Positions 63,683 to 64,000 of a DNA stretch of 64,000 nt are shown here, piece after piece (the first letter of the stretch is position 1; every line of letters starts with the position of its first letter). This DNA comes from Drechmeria coniospora (lineage: Eukaryota > Ascomycota > Sordariomycetes > Hypocreales > Ophiocordycipitaceae). The notes beneath the pieces were generated by a model. It saw only the letters and a list, made by a program, of their open reading frames with translations. It was not told where the DNA came from and made no database searches. The translations under genes were made by a program, and so were the position numbers. The stretch lies in contig NC_054391.1 in assembly GCF_001625195.1 (NCBI RefSeq), positions 9,562,552 to 9,626,551 of the forward strand, written 5' to 3'.

Positions 63683-64000
63683 TCATCCTCGCTCCTGGTC
63701 GTGCTCCGAAGGGAGAGCGGCGGGAAACCAGCCGTGATGGTCAAGGTCGACGGCCAGCTCGCCGAGAGCGCCGGTCGTGACATGGACGCCCTCGGCACGC
63801 AGGGCCTCGGCCTGATTCCTCGCACCTTCGGGGTTCGACCTGGCACGTCCGTCACACGTCGTCAGTCAACGCCAGCTCTTCGGCGACGGATGGGGCGGGC
63901 GGCGCGGCACCTCGGCGACACGATGCCCCGGGCGCTGATGACGCGCTGCCACGGCACGTTGAAGATGTTGAAGCGCGCCGACGGGTCGCCGGGGAGGTGT
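63683..64000 (-). CDS. atl1: alkyltransferase-like (ATL) protein, partial at window end
   Basis: This is a DNA-binding homologue of O6-alkylguanine-DNA alkyltransferase that flags O6-alkylguanine for nucleotide excision repair. Two exons are visible on the minus strand: 63911-64000 (continuing beyond the window) and 63839-63683 (TGA at 63683-63685), separated by a 71-nt intron (63840-63910) with a CTGAC branch site. Exon joining reads ..HLPGDPSARFNIFNVPWQRVI.. then ..SPRSNPEGARNQAEALRAEG.. and ends DHHGWFPAALPS..ERG. The key feature is PWQR where true alkyltransferases have PCHR: Trp replaces the acceptor Cys, the defining mark of ATL proteins. It is nuclear by function. The 5' end is missing only because the window stops. 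Confidence 0.85.

Noticed and set aside
63255..63737. Acidic EDDEEAG-repeat protein between the kinesin and the ATL gene
   Set aside because: The frame runs antisense through the ATL second exon, and its only regularity is the 21-bp repeat.
1..64000. tRNA, rRNA or other structured RNA genes
   Set aside because: I looked for the TTCGANYC box with a matching acceptor and for rRNA-like blocks and saw none. A covariance-model scan was not possible here.
1..64000. Biosynthetic gene cluster or HET incompatibility locus
   Set aside because: No synthase, transporter, cytochrome P450, HET domain or NACHT-type motif is visible.

Overview
The window looks like a chromosome arm segment of a filamentous ascomycete (Pezizomycotina, probably Sordariomycetes/Hypocreales). 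The support is: short introns of about 65-72 nt with GTATGT-like donors and CTGAC branch sites, GC-rich conserved genes at the right edge, AT-rich repeat-laden DNA on the left, C-to-T biased decay of some repeats, a fungal kinesin, an alkyltransferase-like gene and a giant fungal adhesin-like gene. No species can be named from the sequence alone.

Layout. At 0-3.1 kb there is a two-piece uncharacterised gene on the minus strand, then a repeat island bounded by 95-bp inverted repeats. From 5.4 to 10.3 kb lie two members of a small secreted-protein family (labelled H1 and H2), wrapped in duplicated flanks. At 10.3-11.2 kb are a GTGACTGCY minisatellite and a pair of direct repeats. From 11.7 to 24.85 kb a single open frame of about 4,380 codons (minus strand) encodes a Thr/Ser-rich repetitive surface protein. 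It has a tandemly duplicated globular C-terminal domain; its 5' end is unresolved. From 25.8 to 30.6 kb the DNA is AT-rich, with a ~255-bp higher-order satellite and Copia-like debris. At 30.6-31.4 kb there is a 20-bp minisatellite. From 31.6 to 48.3 kb, four further GTGACTGCY arrays alternate with H3, H4 (pseudo), H5, H6 (pseudo), H7 and H8 (pseudo). At 49.1-51.8 kb are an uncharacterised gene with a PD-(D/E)XK-like motif and a frameshifted kinase-like relic. H9 at 52.8-53.3 kb is an inverted duplicate of H7. From 53.4 to 57.5 kb there is gene-free DNA with minisatellites. The core genome resumes at 57.5 kb with a long kinesin (plus strand), tail-to-tail with an alkyltransferase-like gene (minus strand) cut by the window end.

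Biology. Most of the window is an accessory compartment. It is a nine-copy family of ~180-residue secreted proteins (HsbA-like; six intact, three broken), amplified with its promoters, 3' flanks and adjoining minisatellites, next to a giant repeat-built adhesin. The natural reading is fast turnover of surface or secreted proteins by unequal recombination, including octapeptide expansion inside H2 and H3. Functions of individual family members are inference only.
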